Below are positions 1 to 8,372 of a stretch of 64,000 nt of DNA, piece after piece. The DNA is from Rhynchonema sp. JSB1_4 (taxonomy: Eukaryota; Nematoda; Chromadorea; Monhysterida; Xyalidae). The DNA lies in contig JASAMV010003304.1 in assembly GCA_030248065.1 (NCBI GenBank), positions 62,001-126,000 on the forward strand, read 5' to 3'. The notes beneath the pieces are model-generated. The model had not been told where the DNA came from and searched no databases. It was given only the letters and a program-made list of their open reading frames with translations. Within the stretch, counting starts at the first letter, position 1. Each line of letters opens with the position of its first letter. Position numbers and translations under genes: made by a program.

Positions 1-196
1 GACCCAATACCAATACCGGCTGAGACCCAATACCAATACCAATACCCAATACCAGATCAATACTACTGAAGTGCCTGGTATTGGGTTTGGTGTTGGGTTG
101 GTTTTGGTATTGAGTATTGGGTATTGGGTTGGTATTGGTATTGGGTATTGGTCTTAGTATTGGTTTGGTATTGGGTTTTTGGTCTGGTATTGGGTT

Positions 197-622
197 TATA
201 CTTGCGGGCCGGAAAAAAAACCGTTTTTTTTTTCGGAAAAAAACCGAAAAAAACCGTTTTTTTTCCGAGGCCCGGAAAAATACGTTTTTATTTTTCCGGA
301 AATTTTTCCAAGTGGCAACTTTTGGAAAAAAAACGGTTTTTTTTCCAAAAATTTCCGAAATATTTTCAAAGGTTGCGAAAGAATGTTGTCAAAACCAATG
401 TAAATCGGTGCTAAACAGTTCAAAATGAGCACTTTTTAATCTCCAAGTGCATTTTTAGCCTGTTTCAGGCCATTTCCCGACAAATTTTCTCCAAAATAGA
501 CGTTTTTGGACCATGGGTATCCTTAAGTACTGGAAAAATATTTGGAAAAAAAACGGTTTTTTTTCCGGAAAAAAAACGGTTTTTTTCCAAAAATATATTT
601 TGCGGAAAAATACGCAAGTATA
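197..622. mobile_element. hAT-like non-autonomous element, TIR TATACTTGCG, TSD ATTGGGTT
   Basis: The 426-bp insertion has perfect 10-bp inverted ends (TATACTTGCG ... CGCAAGTATA) flanked by the 8-bp direct repeat ATTGGGTT at 189-196 and 623-630. The inside is a run of palindromic blocks of the type AAAAAACCG / CGGTTTTTT and CCGGAAAA, with an A/T-rich core. There is no coding capacity. Similar CCG/A-run blocks recur at the two edges of the element at 30697-33494, so the two are probably related families. Confidence 0.85.
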
Positions 623-669
623 ATTGGGTTTGGTATTGGTTTGGTATTGGGTTTTGAGTCAGGTATTGG

Positions 670-1047
670 CAGTGTAGTTCCTGGTCCGGGGCGGCGGTTA
701 GTGTACCTACCCCTTTTTTCCGTGCGGCGGTTAGTGTACCTCCCTGGGGGGAAGGGGGGAAGACCCAAATTCAGGAAAAAGTCACTTTTTGAGGTAGAAA
801 ATTTGACCGATTTTTGGCCCTTTTTGGAAAAAATTCTCCATAAAAAGGGTATTTTGGCGACTTTTGACAACATTGACCTAAAAATTACCCATTTTAGGCC
901 TAAAAATGCCCATTTTAGGCCTAAAATTGGCTATTTCAGGCAAAAATTGAGGCGGTTAGTGTACCTGGCGCGGCGGTTAGTGTACTAGTGTACCTTGGTC
1001 GCGGCGGTTAGTGTACCTTAGGGGGGGCCCCCCCAGGAACTACACTG
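670..1047. mobile_element. hAT-like MITE, TIR CAGTGTAGTTCCTGG, TSD GGTATTGG
   Basis: The 378-bp element has perfect 15-bp inverted ends and an 8-bp TSD GGTATTGG at 662-669 and 1048-1055. Near each end is a small array of the motif GCGGTTAGTGTACC. The middle holds repeated CATTTTAGGCCTAAAA blocks. The same TIR, a related core but a different subterminal motif occur at 31147-31530, so the ends are conserved while the arrays have changed. Confidence 0.9.
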
Positions 1048-1249
1048 GGTATTGGGTTTGGTATTTGGTTTTTCTGGATTAGTATTGGGTATTGGTTTTG
1101 ACCCAATACCTGGGCAAACCCAATACCAATACCAGGCCAGCTTCAATACCAATACCCAATACCCAATACCAGAATTAGACCCAATACCAATACCAAACAC
1201 TGGTATTGGTATTGGGTGGTATTGGTATTGGGTATTGTGCCCACCCATA

Positions 1250-1658
1250 CCGTAAAAACCTAAATACAGCCCCCCGGAATAGAGCCCCCCGTAATACAGC
1301 CCCCCCAAAAAGGGGTCAGTGAATTAATAGAGCCCCCCCCGGAATAGAGCCCCCCTAAGTAACATCCCCTATACGGTAGTGTATTAAGGCTTGACAGTGG
1401 TGTGCAAGTACATTTATGCACGTTTGTTGTTCGTTCAGAGCACATAATACGCCTCTTATTGACGAACAGACACGAATAAATGCGATTACAAGCGAAAAAA
1501 CATCTTTTCAAACCCCTTTTTATGGATTTTTGGGGGTATTTCTGGGAACAATTTTTTCAAGTTCGGGTCAGTGAATTAATAGAGGCCCCCCGGAATAAAG
1601 CCCCCCAAAATGGGGTCAGTGAGTTAATAGAGCCCCCCTTCTATTTAGGTTTTTACGG
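1250..1658. mobile_element. TA-flanked MITE, TIR CCGTAAAAACCTAAATA (copy a)
   Basis: The inverted ends CCGTAAAAACCTAAATA and its complement are flanked by TA on both sides, as in Tc1/mariner-type insertions. Inside are repeated blocks of the form GGGGTCAGTGAATTAATAG next to runs of C (AGAGCCCCCC). A central unique part (about 1385-1560) recurs in all copies. The copy sits exactly at the right end of the CCAATA element. Confidence 0.8.
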
Positions 1659-2222
1659 TACCCCCTGGTATGGGCGTAAAAACCTAAATACAGCCCCCCC
1701 CCCGGAATAGAGCCCCCCCCCCCGTAATACAGCCCCCCCCCCCAAAAAGGGGTCAGTGAATTAATAGAGCCCCCCGTAAGTAACATCCCCTATACGGTAG
1801 TGTATTAAGGCTTCACAGCGGTGTGCAAGTACATTTATGCACGTTTGTTGTTCGTTCAGAGCACATAATACGCCTCTTATTGACGAACAGACACGAATAA
1901 ATGCGATTACAAGCGAAAAAACATCTTTTCAAACCCCTTTTTATGGATTTTTGGGGGTATTTCTTAGGGATCGGCGTCGGTGTCGGAAAAAAGTCGGTGT
2001 AGGTACCGACACTACTAATGTCGGTGTCGGTGTCGGTGTCGGTCCACAAAAGTGTCGGTTTTTTTCAGGTGTCGGTAGTGTCGGTCCCCAATTTTTCGGC
2101 AGCCAACTACTATTAGAAAAAAAATATATTTCGTACTGATTATGTTCTTTAGTTGTCCACAACATATAAAAAAGCGCCAAGCGCTGGTTTTGAACGACCA
2201 ATTCCTCATACACGGTTCAGTT

Positions 2223-2609
2223 TCAATTCTGCACGCTGCCGCCCGCTGTGTCGCTGTCGCTGCGACTTATGGCGGCGGCGTCTGTCGTTGATTGGCTTGT
2301 GCTTGGGGTTGGGGTAACAAACTGACTAATAGTCGGTTGAGCAGCGGACGGAGTAGAAATAGGTTTCGGCTTCAGTTTCTTCTTTGCCTCGAGGAACAAT
2401 TTTGATTCAGTCGGGTGCTTGGTCACAATGTGACGGGAAATTGTGATGCTTGATCCTCTCGAATAGGCCAGTTTCTTGTCGCAAATTTTGCATTGGACCT
2501 GCGTTTCTTTGCCGCGCGAGTCCGCCCGGACTAGCTTTGCAAAACCTAGTCGGTTCAGAATATCAAAATCGGTCTCTTTTGACGCCATTTTAGGCCTGCA
2601 AATATGCAA
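2223..2609 (-). pseudogene. BED-type zinc-finger N-terminal remnant of a hAT transposase
   Basis: The frame is 128 residues. Residues about 35-70 hold a BED-finger pattern: a Cys-x2-Cys pair (QCKICDKK) followed by RHIVTKH, which supplies the two histidines. BED fingers are the DNA-binding N-terminus of many hAT transposases. A Pro/Ser/Thr-rich tail follows and then a stop. The RNase-H-like catalytic core and the C-terminal dimerisation region are absent, so this is a truncated remnant or a finger-only protein. It may start at the first Met (2609) or at the Met seven codons later (MASKETD). It lies inside the hAT element at 1965-3706. Confidence 0.75.
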
Positions 2610-2813
2610 AAATGGTTCGAAATAGGTTTAGCTGACAAAATGAGGGGTTTCGGCGACGCTTTTTATAGTGGCCGATGCCTTTGTACCACTTCAAACATGA
2701 AAACACAAAATTCTGAACAACAAAAGTTGCGCTCATGGTAAAAAATCCGGTTCGTTCCAACGTTGAATGTTTCACTGAGAGTGAGAGGCGGACAGAACCT
2801 GTTTGTTCCTGCG

Positions 2814-3398
2814 TAGGCCTGGGCACAATACCACTTTTGACACCCAATACCAATACCCAATACCAATACCGGCCCTGTACCAATACCCAATACCCAATAC
2901 CAATACCAAATTGGTGACCCAATACCAATACCCAATACCAATACTGGGTGAGACCCAATACCAATACCAATACCCAATACCAGATCAATACCACTGAAGT
3001 GCCTGGTATTGGGTTTGGTATTGGGTTGGTATTGGTATTGAGTACTGGGTATTGGGTTGGTATTGGTATTGGGTATTGGTCTTAGTATTGGTTTGGTATT
3101 GGGTTTTTGGTCTGGTATTGGGTTGGTATTGGGTTTGGTATTGGTTTGGTATTGGGTTTTGAGTCAGGTATTGGGTTTGGTATTGGTTTGGTATTGGGTT
3201 TTTCTGGTTTAGTATTGGGTATTGGTTTTGACCCAATACCTGGGCAAACCCAATACCAATACCAATACCAGGCCAGCTTCAATACCAATACCCAATACCC
3301 AATACCAGAATTAGACCCAATACCAATACCAAACACTGGTACTGGTATTGGTATTGGGTGGTATTGGTATTGGGTATTGGGTATTGTGCCCACCCATA
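2814..3398. mobile_element. CCAATA-array hAT-like element, complete copy, TSD TTCCTGCG
   Basis: The ends are TAGGCCTGGGCACAATACC and, inverted, TATGGGTGGGCACAATACC (15 of 19 matching). They are flanked by the 8-bp repeat TTCCTGCG at 2806-2813 and 3399-3406. The 585-bp interior is nearly all CCAATA/TATTGG-type hexamers that switch strand several times, giving a large foldback. It is inserted inside the hAT element 1965-3706 and helps define the ends of copy 1 at 1-1249. Confidence 0.88.
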
Positions 3399-3749
3399 TT
3401 CCTGCGACAAAGAGACAGACCTATCCTATCATACAAAGTTCATAATTGTTTTTTGTTTTGGTATTTGATCCCTCTTTTTTCAGGTGAGAAGTACACCAAC
3501 ACACCGGTTTTTGTCCAAAAAGGCATTTTAGGTCTAAAAATAAGTTTTTAGGGCTAAAAAAGGCAAACTCGGTTTTACTGTCGGTGTCGGTCATTTTTTC
3601 ACTGTCGGTGTCGGTGTCGGCGTGCTTTTTCGCCGGTGTCGGTACTTTCCAAAAAAGTGTCGGTGTCGGTGTCGGTGTCGGTCTACATGACCGACGCCGA
3701 TCCCTAGTATTTCTGGGAACAATTTTTTCAGGTTCGGGTCAGTGAATTA

Positions 3750-4144
3750 CCGTAAAAACCTAAATAGAAGGGGGGGCTCTATTAACTCACTGACCCCATT
3801 TTGGAGGGGCTCTATTCCGGGGGGGCTCTATTAATTCACTGAAAAAATTGATCCCAGAAATACCGCCAAAAACCCCTAAATAGGGGTTTGAAATGATGTT
3901 TTTTCGCTTGTAATCACATTTATTCGTGTCTATTCGTCAATAAAGAGGCGTATTATGTGCTCTGGACGAACAACAAACGTGCATAAATGTACCTGTGCAT
4001 CACTATCAAGCGTTAATACACCACTGTATAGGGGATGTTTACTTAGGGGGGCTCTATTCCGGGGGGGGGCTCTATTAATTCACTGACCCCTTTTTGGGGG
4101 GATGTATTACGGGGGGGGGGGGGGCTGTATTTAGGTTTTTACGG
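3750..4144. mobile_element. TA-flanked MITE (copy c), reversed, inserted into copy b
   Basis: It begins CCGTAAAAACCTAAATA and ends TTAGGTTTTTACGG with TA at 3748-3749 and 4145-4146. The target was the GAATTAATAG motif of the surrounding copy of the same family. Its central unique part is in reverse orientation to copies a and b. Confidence 0.85.
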
Positions 4145-4230
4145 TAATAGAGGCCCCCCCGGAATAGAGCCCCCCAACATGGGGTCAGTTAATTAATAGA
4201 GCCCCCCCTTCTATTTAAGTTTTTACGGTA

Positions 4231-5172
4231 TACCGTATTGTCGGAAATAGAACCCCCCATTAATTGAACCCCCCCTAAATGGCTCGAAATTAGGCACTCC
4301 CGGAATATACGGGACCTGATCAAAACAGCCTAAATTGGCTCCGCAATGACATAAATATTTTCCTGGAGTTTTCAGTGGTGCTGAAGACGACAGAAAGCAT
4401 TTTCAGATCATTGGATCTGCATGCCTTGCGCCATTTTGTCTCAAATTATTGCCAAAATATCGGTGGCGGTGGTGCTCAGGCGGGCTCGAATCCCACCGTG
4501 GCCCACCACCTCGAAGTGTGAAATTGAACTTTTTTGGATTTTATGCTTTGTATGGGCAGGTCTTCCTGGCTGGTGCCTAACCCTAAGCCTGAACATAAAC
4601 CCAGGCATAAGGTACAAACAGAACGTCAAGCAGCGTGTCAGTATTATTCAGGCTCAGTCAAGGTTTTCAGGTGTTAGGCTCTGCTGCGATGTCAAAATGG
4701 TTTCCATAATCGTTTTCAGCGCCCCAGAAAACCCCAGGAAAAGTTTCATCTCATTTCATTGCCGATTTAGAAGTTTTCTGGCTAGGTCCCGTCCCGTATA
4801 TTCCGGGAGTGCCCGAAATTAAAAATAGAACCCCCCCCATTAATTGACCCCCCCCCCATTAATAGAACCCCACCCCCAACCTTCACCGTACCACAGATTA
4901 GTGGTATGGTAGGGCTGTGTTGTTGTGTCAAACGTTGTTTAAGCTTGCGTACACAACAGAATACCGCTTTTTAAGCATAATTGCCGCTGTTGAAGCTAGA
5001 AATTACCAAAAACAAGCCATTTTTAGGGGCATTATTAACAATGATTTTTTTCGTCGGGGAGCCAAATGAAAAATATAACCCCCCCAATAATTGACCCCCC
5101 CCATAAATTGAACCCCCCAAAATGACCCCAGTGAAAAAATAGACCCCCCGGGTTCTGTTTCCGACAATACGG
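4231..5172. mobile_element. TA-flanked element, TIR CCGTATTGTCGGAAATAG
   Basis: The inverted ends CCGTATTGTCGG / CCGACAATACGG lie between TA dinucleotides at 4229-4230 and 5173-5174. The flanks of the interior are short repeats pairing 'AATTGA' or 'AATAGA' with C-runs, on opposite strands at the two ends. It is interrupted by the element at 4293-4813. No coding sequence was recognised. Confidence 0.7.
4293..4813. mobile_element. hAT-like element, TIR GGCACTCCCGGAATATACGG, TSD CGAAATTA
   Basis: The inverted ends (GGCACTCCCGGAATATACGG) are flanked by the exact 8-bp repeat CGAAATTA at 4285-4292 and 4814-4821. The 521-bp interior has no subterminal array, unlike most elements here, and no recognisable domain. 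A 133-aa frame at 4421-4822 overruns the right end and looks fortuitous. Confidence 0.82.
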
Positions 5173-5416
5173 TACGGTACAAGCAGAGGTCGCAATCGGG
5201 CCGGCCCGACCTCGGGCCGGGCCGGGCCGGGCCGCGATTTTGGGCTTTTGGCTCGGGCCGGGCCGGGCCGGAGATTTGGAGGGTCGGGCCGGGCCGGGCC
5301 GGGCACCCCGGCCCGAAGCTTCTGAAGTGACTTATTTTACTGAAAAAAGTAGGGATTTTTTTGTCAAAAATACTAAAATTTCTGACGGATTCGGCAAGTA
5401 AGTGATCAGTATTGTC

Positions 5417-6130
5417 CAGTGGTGTAGCTACCCAGGCGGGGCGGCAACTTACCGTACCACTAAAAATGTGGGGCGACAACCTACCTACCAGTGGTATAAA
5501 AATGTTGATGAAAATGTACTCTAAAACGCTCATTTCGCGCGCGATTTTTCGCCTTTTTGGAGTGAAAAATACCGATTTTATACCATTTTGAGCCAAAAAT
5601 AGCTACTTACTGTACCAGCCGCCGGGCGGCGACCTACCTGCTGTATGTACCACGATGGAGCGTCAATCTACCTAACCTACTGTACCTAGGGGGGCCCCAC
5701 CCCCTGCTGCATAGTAGTGGCTGGGGGGGGGTTACCCCCCCCCTCTCAGTACTTACCTACCACAAAACCCGAGGGGGGGGGTTGGGGGGGGTTGAGTACT
5801 TACCTCTCACAACTCCAAATCATACCTCTCACAAGCAATTTTATACCTTTTTAAGGCAAAAATCGGTGTTTTTCGACCTTATTTTCGCAAAAATCGCGCG
5901 CTCCGCGCGCAAACCCACCCATAATACCTATTTTTAGGCGATTTTCGGCGAAAATTTTGAAAAAGTACTATTTTTACCTCAATTTTTGGCCAAAATTGTA
6001 TCACAAAAACGGTGTTTTTTCGCCTTTTTGGGTGACCAAAATCATACCTCTCACGCTTCCGGTCCCAACCCCGCATCATACTTACCTCCCACACATGGGC
6101 CTGCCACTACACTGCCCTGCTGCACCATTG
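5417..6130. mobile_element. hAT-like MITE with CTACTGTACC motifs, TSD GTATTGTC
   Basis: The ends CAGTGGTGTAGC and (inverted) CAATGGTGCAGC are flanked by GTATTGTC at 5409-5416 and 6131-6138. The subterminal motif is AACCTACTGTACC-like. The core contains GCGCGCG followed by runs of T. After removal of the nested element 5710-6114 the net length is about 300 bp. Confidence 0.82.
5710..6114. mobile_element. hAT-like MITE with TACTTACCT motifs, TSD CCCTGCTG
   Basis: The ends CATAGTAGTGGC ... GCCACTACACTG are flanked by the exact TSD CCCTGCTG (5702-5709 and 6115-6122). The subterminal motif is TACTTACCT / CATACCTCTCAC. A central hairpin GCGCGCTCCGCGCGC lies at about 5896-5910. A close second copy is at 32222-32624. 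Confidence 0.9.
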
Positions 6131-6147
6131 GTATTGTCTATCTGACG

Positions 6148-6900
6148 CAGAGGTCGCAATCGGGCCGGCCCGAGCTCGGGCCGGGCCGCGATTTTGGGCT
6201 TTTGGCTCGGGCCGGGCCGGGCCGGGCCGGAGATTTGGAGGGTCGGGCCGGGCACCCCGGCCCGAAGCTTCTGAAGTGACTTATTTTACTGAAAAAGTAG
6301 GGTTTTTTTTGTCAGAAATACTAAAATTTCTGACGGATTCAGCAAGTCAGTGATCAGTATTGTCCAGTGGTGTGGCTACCCAGGCGCGCAATCAACCTAC
6401 TGTACCACCCACCAGAAAGGCCTGCAATCAACCTACCTGCTGTACCGGCCGAGCTTGGGGGGGAACAAAATTTTTTGTCTAAATTTAGATGAAAATGTAC
6501 TCTAAAACCCTCATTTCGCGCGCAGCGCGCGATTTTTCGATTATTTGGAGTGAAAAATATCGATTTTATACCATTTTGAGCCAAAAATAGCAACCTGTAC
6601 CAGCCGGGGGGCGGCGACCTATCTACTGTACCAGGATGGCGCGTCATCTATGGTACCTTACCTACCCCCCAGCCACACCATTGGTATTGTCTATCTGGCG
6701 ACTTTTTCATGGAAAACAATGAATTTTCAACCAAAAAAATAGATTCAAAAATCGCAAAAATTATGACAAAAATTGGGTTAAAATCTGAGCCAAAAATTCG
6801 GGCCGGGCCGGAGATTTGGGGGTTCGGGCCGGGCCGGGCCGGAGATTTGGGGGCTCGGGCCGGGCCGGGCCGGCCAAACCCGGCCCGATTGCGACCTCTG
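6148..6900. mobile_element. GGGCCGGGCC-array element, inner copy of the same family, TSD ATCTGACG
   Basis: It has the same ends as the outer copy (CAGAGGTCGCAATCGG ... GCGACCTCTG) and its own exact TSD ATCTGACG at 6140-6147 and 6901-6908. It carries the MITE 6365-6683 at the position where the outer copy carries 5417-6130. It is therefore a second transposed copy of an already composite element that landed in its own relative. Confidence 0.88.
6365..6683. mobile_element. hAT-like MITE (CTACTGTACC family), TSD GTATTGTC
   Basis: The ends CAGTGGTGTGGC ... GCCACACCATTG are flanked by GTATTGTC at 6357-6364 and 6684-6691. Those are the same TSD and the same surrounding bases as for the paralogous insertion at 5417. 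The core hairpin CGCGCGCAGCGCGCG is at about 6516-6530. The length is 319 bp. Confidence 0.88.
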
Positions 6901-7129
6901 ATCTGACGACTTTTCAAGGAAAAAAAATAAATTTTCAACCAAAAAAATAGGGTCAAAAAATTGAAAAAATTATGACAAAAATTGGGTTAAAATCTGAGCC
7001 AAAAAATCGGGCCGGGCCGGGCCGGAGATTCGGGGGTTCGGGCCGGGCCGGGCCGGAGATTTCGGGGTACGGGTCGGGCCGGGCCGGGCCGGGCCGGGCC
7101 GGCCAAACCCGGCCCGATTGCGACCTCTG

Positions 7130-7315
7130 GGTACAAGCGAAAAAACATGCTTTCAAACCCCTTTTTAGGGGTTTTTGGGAGGTATTTCTGGGAACAATTT
7201 TTCAGGTTCGGGTCAGTGAATTAATAGAGCGCCGCCTCCGGAATAGAGCCCCCTTAAAATGGGGTCAGTGAATTAATAGAGTCCCTTCTATTTAGGTTTT
7301 TACAAGATTGACTAA
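7130..7315. mobile_element. Truncated TA-flanked MITE (copy e)
   Basis: The segment matches the second half of the CCGTAAAAACC family (GCGAAAAAACAT, GGGTCAGTGAATTAATAG, CTATTTAGGTTTTTAC). It stops short of the terminal CGG. The 5' half is missing on the other side of the element 5184-7129. Confidence 0.6.
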
Positions 7316-7363
7316 TTTTACGGAAATCCACCCGTTTTGTGTGTGCTTAAGCATAGTCCCATA

Positions 7364-8289
7364 CAGTGTTGGGGGTGGGGGGGGGGGTTTGGGGGGGGCT
7401 CCCCCCCCCCCCCCCCCAGTACAGTAGGTATCCCCCCTCGCCTGGTACAGTAGGTACCGTAAAAACCTAAATAGAAGGGGGGCTCTATTAATTCACTGAC
7501 CCCATTTTGGGGGGGGCTCTATTACGGGGGGGGCTCTATTCCGGGGGGGCCTCTATTAATTCACTGACCCGAACCTGAAAAATTGTTCCCAGAAATACCC
7601 CCCAAAAACCCCTAAAAAGGGGTTTGAAAGGATGTTTTTTCGCTTGTAATCGCATTTATTCGTGTCTATTTGCCAATAAGAGGCGTATTATGTGCTCTGA
7701 ACGAACAACAAACGTGCATAAATGTACCTGTGCACCACTATCAAGCCTTAATACACTACTGTATAGGGGGATGTTACTTAGGGGGGGGGGCTCTATTCCG
7801 GGGGGGGGGGGCTCTATTAATTCACTGACCCCTTTTTTGGGGGGGCTTTATCACGGGGGGGGGGGCTCTATTCCGGGGGGGGGGCTGTATTTAGGTTTTT
7901 ACGGTATCCCCCCGATGTTTGGCATGGTACAGTAGGTATCCCCCCCGATTTTCACCCCGGTACAGTAGGTATCCCCCCCCCCACGATTTTGCCTCAAAAG
8001 TGCCATTTTTTGATCAAAATGACCAAAATTAGTGTTAAATCAGTGGTTTTTACCTCAAATTACCCCAAATTCGCGCGCTACGCGCGCAAATACTACGTTT
8101 TCACACGATTCCACACATAATAAACACATTAAAATTTTTTACCCCAAAACCTAACCCCCCCAACCCCCCCCCAAACCCCCCCTAGGTACCTAACCCCCCC
8201 AGGCCATCGGCTCGTGTTGAGTAGGTATCCCCCCCCTCGCCGAGCGCGGTACAGTAGGTATCCCCCCCTCCAGAGTACCTCCAACACTG
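7364..8289. mobile_element. hAT-like element with ACAGTAGGTATCCCCC motifs, TSD GTCCCATA
   Basis: The ends CAGTGTTGG ... CCAACACTG are flanked by the exact TSD GTCCCATA (7356-7363 and 8290-8297). The subterminal arrays consist of GTACAGTAGGTATCCCCC. The central hairpin GCGCGCTACGCGCGC lies near 8071-8086. It is interrupted by the TA-flanked MITE at 7457-7904. A shorter relative with the same ends and motif is at 31691-32114. Confidence 0.9.
7457..7904. mobile_element. TA-flanked MITE (copy d)
   Basis: The copy runs from CCGTAAAAACCTAAATAG to TTAGGTTTTTACGG with TA on both sides (7455-7456 and 7905-7906). It is inserted in one of the GTACAGTAGGTATCC motifs of the surrounding element. Confidence 0.85.
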
Positions 8290-8306
8290 GTCCCATACTT
8301 AAGCTT

Positions 8307-8372
8307 TAGGCTTCTAGTTCAGGCTTAGGCTTAGGCTTGGGCTTGCGGTTAGACTTAGGCTTAGGCACCAGC
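8307..8372. repeat. Degenerate interstitial telomere-like (TTAGGC)n tract
   Basis: About eleven TTAGGC or one-mismatch units occur in a row (GGCTTAGGCTTAGGCTTGGG and similar). TTAGGC is the telomeric repeat of many nematodes. The tract lies immediately right of the first transposon cluster. It may be a relic of a subtelomeric position or of an ancient telomere insertion. It could also be a chance simple repeat. Confidence 0.5.

Larger units (their letters stand above)
1..1249. mobile_element. CCAATA-array element, copy 1 (left end outside window), interrupted twice
   Basis: The sequence is built almost wholly from CCAATA/TATTGG hexamers, first in one orientation and then the other, as in the complete copy at 2814-3398. 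It ends with the same right terminus (GTATTGTGCCCACCCATA, ending at 1249). Alignment by eye to the complete copy shows two clean interruptions, the elements at 197-622 and 670-1047, each bounded by an 8-bp duplication of hexamer sequence. The left end is beyond the window. All short reading frames here are repeat translations, not genes. Confidence 0.75.
1965..3706. mobile_element. hAT element with GTGTCG subterminal arrays and a BED-finger ORF, TSD GTATTTCT
   Basis: The 1742-bp element has 16-bp perfect inverted ends (TAGGGATCGGCGTCGG) and an exact 8-bp TSD GTATTTCT at 1957-1964 and 3707-3714, both diagnostic of hAT transposons. Both subterminal regions are tandem GTGTCG hexamers. It contains a BED-type zinc-finger reading frame on the minus strand (2223-2609) and is interrupted by the CCAATA element at 2814-3398. 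No catalytic transposase domain is visible, so it is a defective copy of what was probably an autonomous family. Confidence 0.88.
1673..4228. mobile_element. TA-flanked MITE (copy b), split by two later insertions
   Basis: This is the same family as copy a. Its left end begins at about 1673 (GTAAAAACCTAAATA; the first bases are degraded). Its body is interrupted by the hAT element 1965-3706 and by a reversed copy of its own family at 3750-4144. It resumes and ends with TTTTTACGG at 4228, followed by TA. Removing the two insertions restores a body collinear with copy a. Confidence 0.7.
5184..7129. mobile_element. hAT-like GGGCCGGGCC-array element (outer copy), TSD GGTACAAG
   Basis: The ends CAGAGGTCGCAATCGGGCCG ... 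CGGCCCGATTGCGACCTCTG are flanked by the exact TSD GGTACAAG (5176-5183 and 7130-7137). Both subterminal parts are GGGCCGGGCC arrays. It contains the element 5417-6130, itself interrupted by 5710-6114, and a second copy of its own family at 6148-6900. The short Arg/Pro/Gly-rich frames here are translations of the array. Confidence 0.88.

Noticed and set aside
1..432. Overlapping ORFs of about 60-103 codons rich in Gly/Ile/Trp/Tyr or Gln/Tyr/Pro
   Set aside because: They are translations of CCAATA/TATTGG hexamers and of A-run palindromes, open in several frames at once.
1..1260. CCAATA/TATTGG tract as a telomere or plain satellite
   Set aside because: The unit is not a known telomere repeat, and the complete copy at 2814-3398 has transposon ends and an 8-bp target duplication.
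5003..5596. 197-codon minus-strand ORF rich in Arg/Pro/Gly
   Set aside because: It crosses the boundaries of two independently defined transposons and consists mostly of GGGCCG-array translation.
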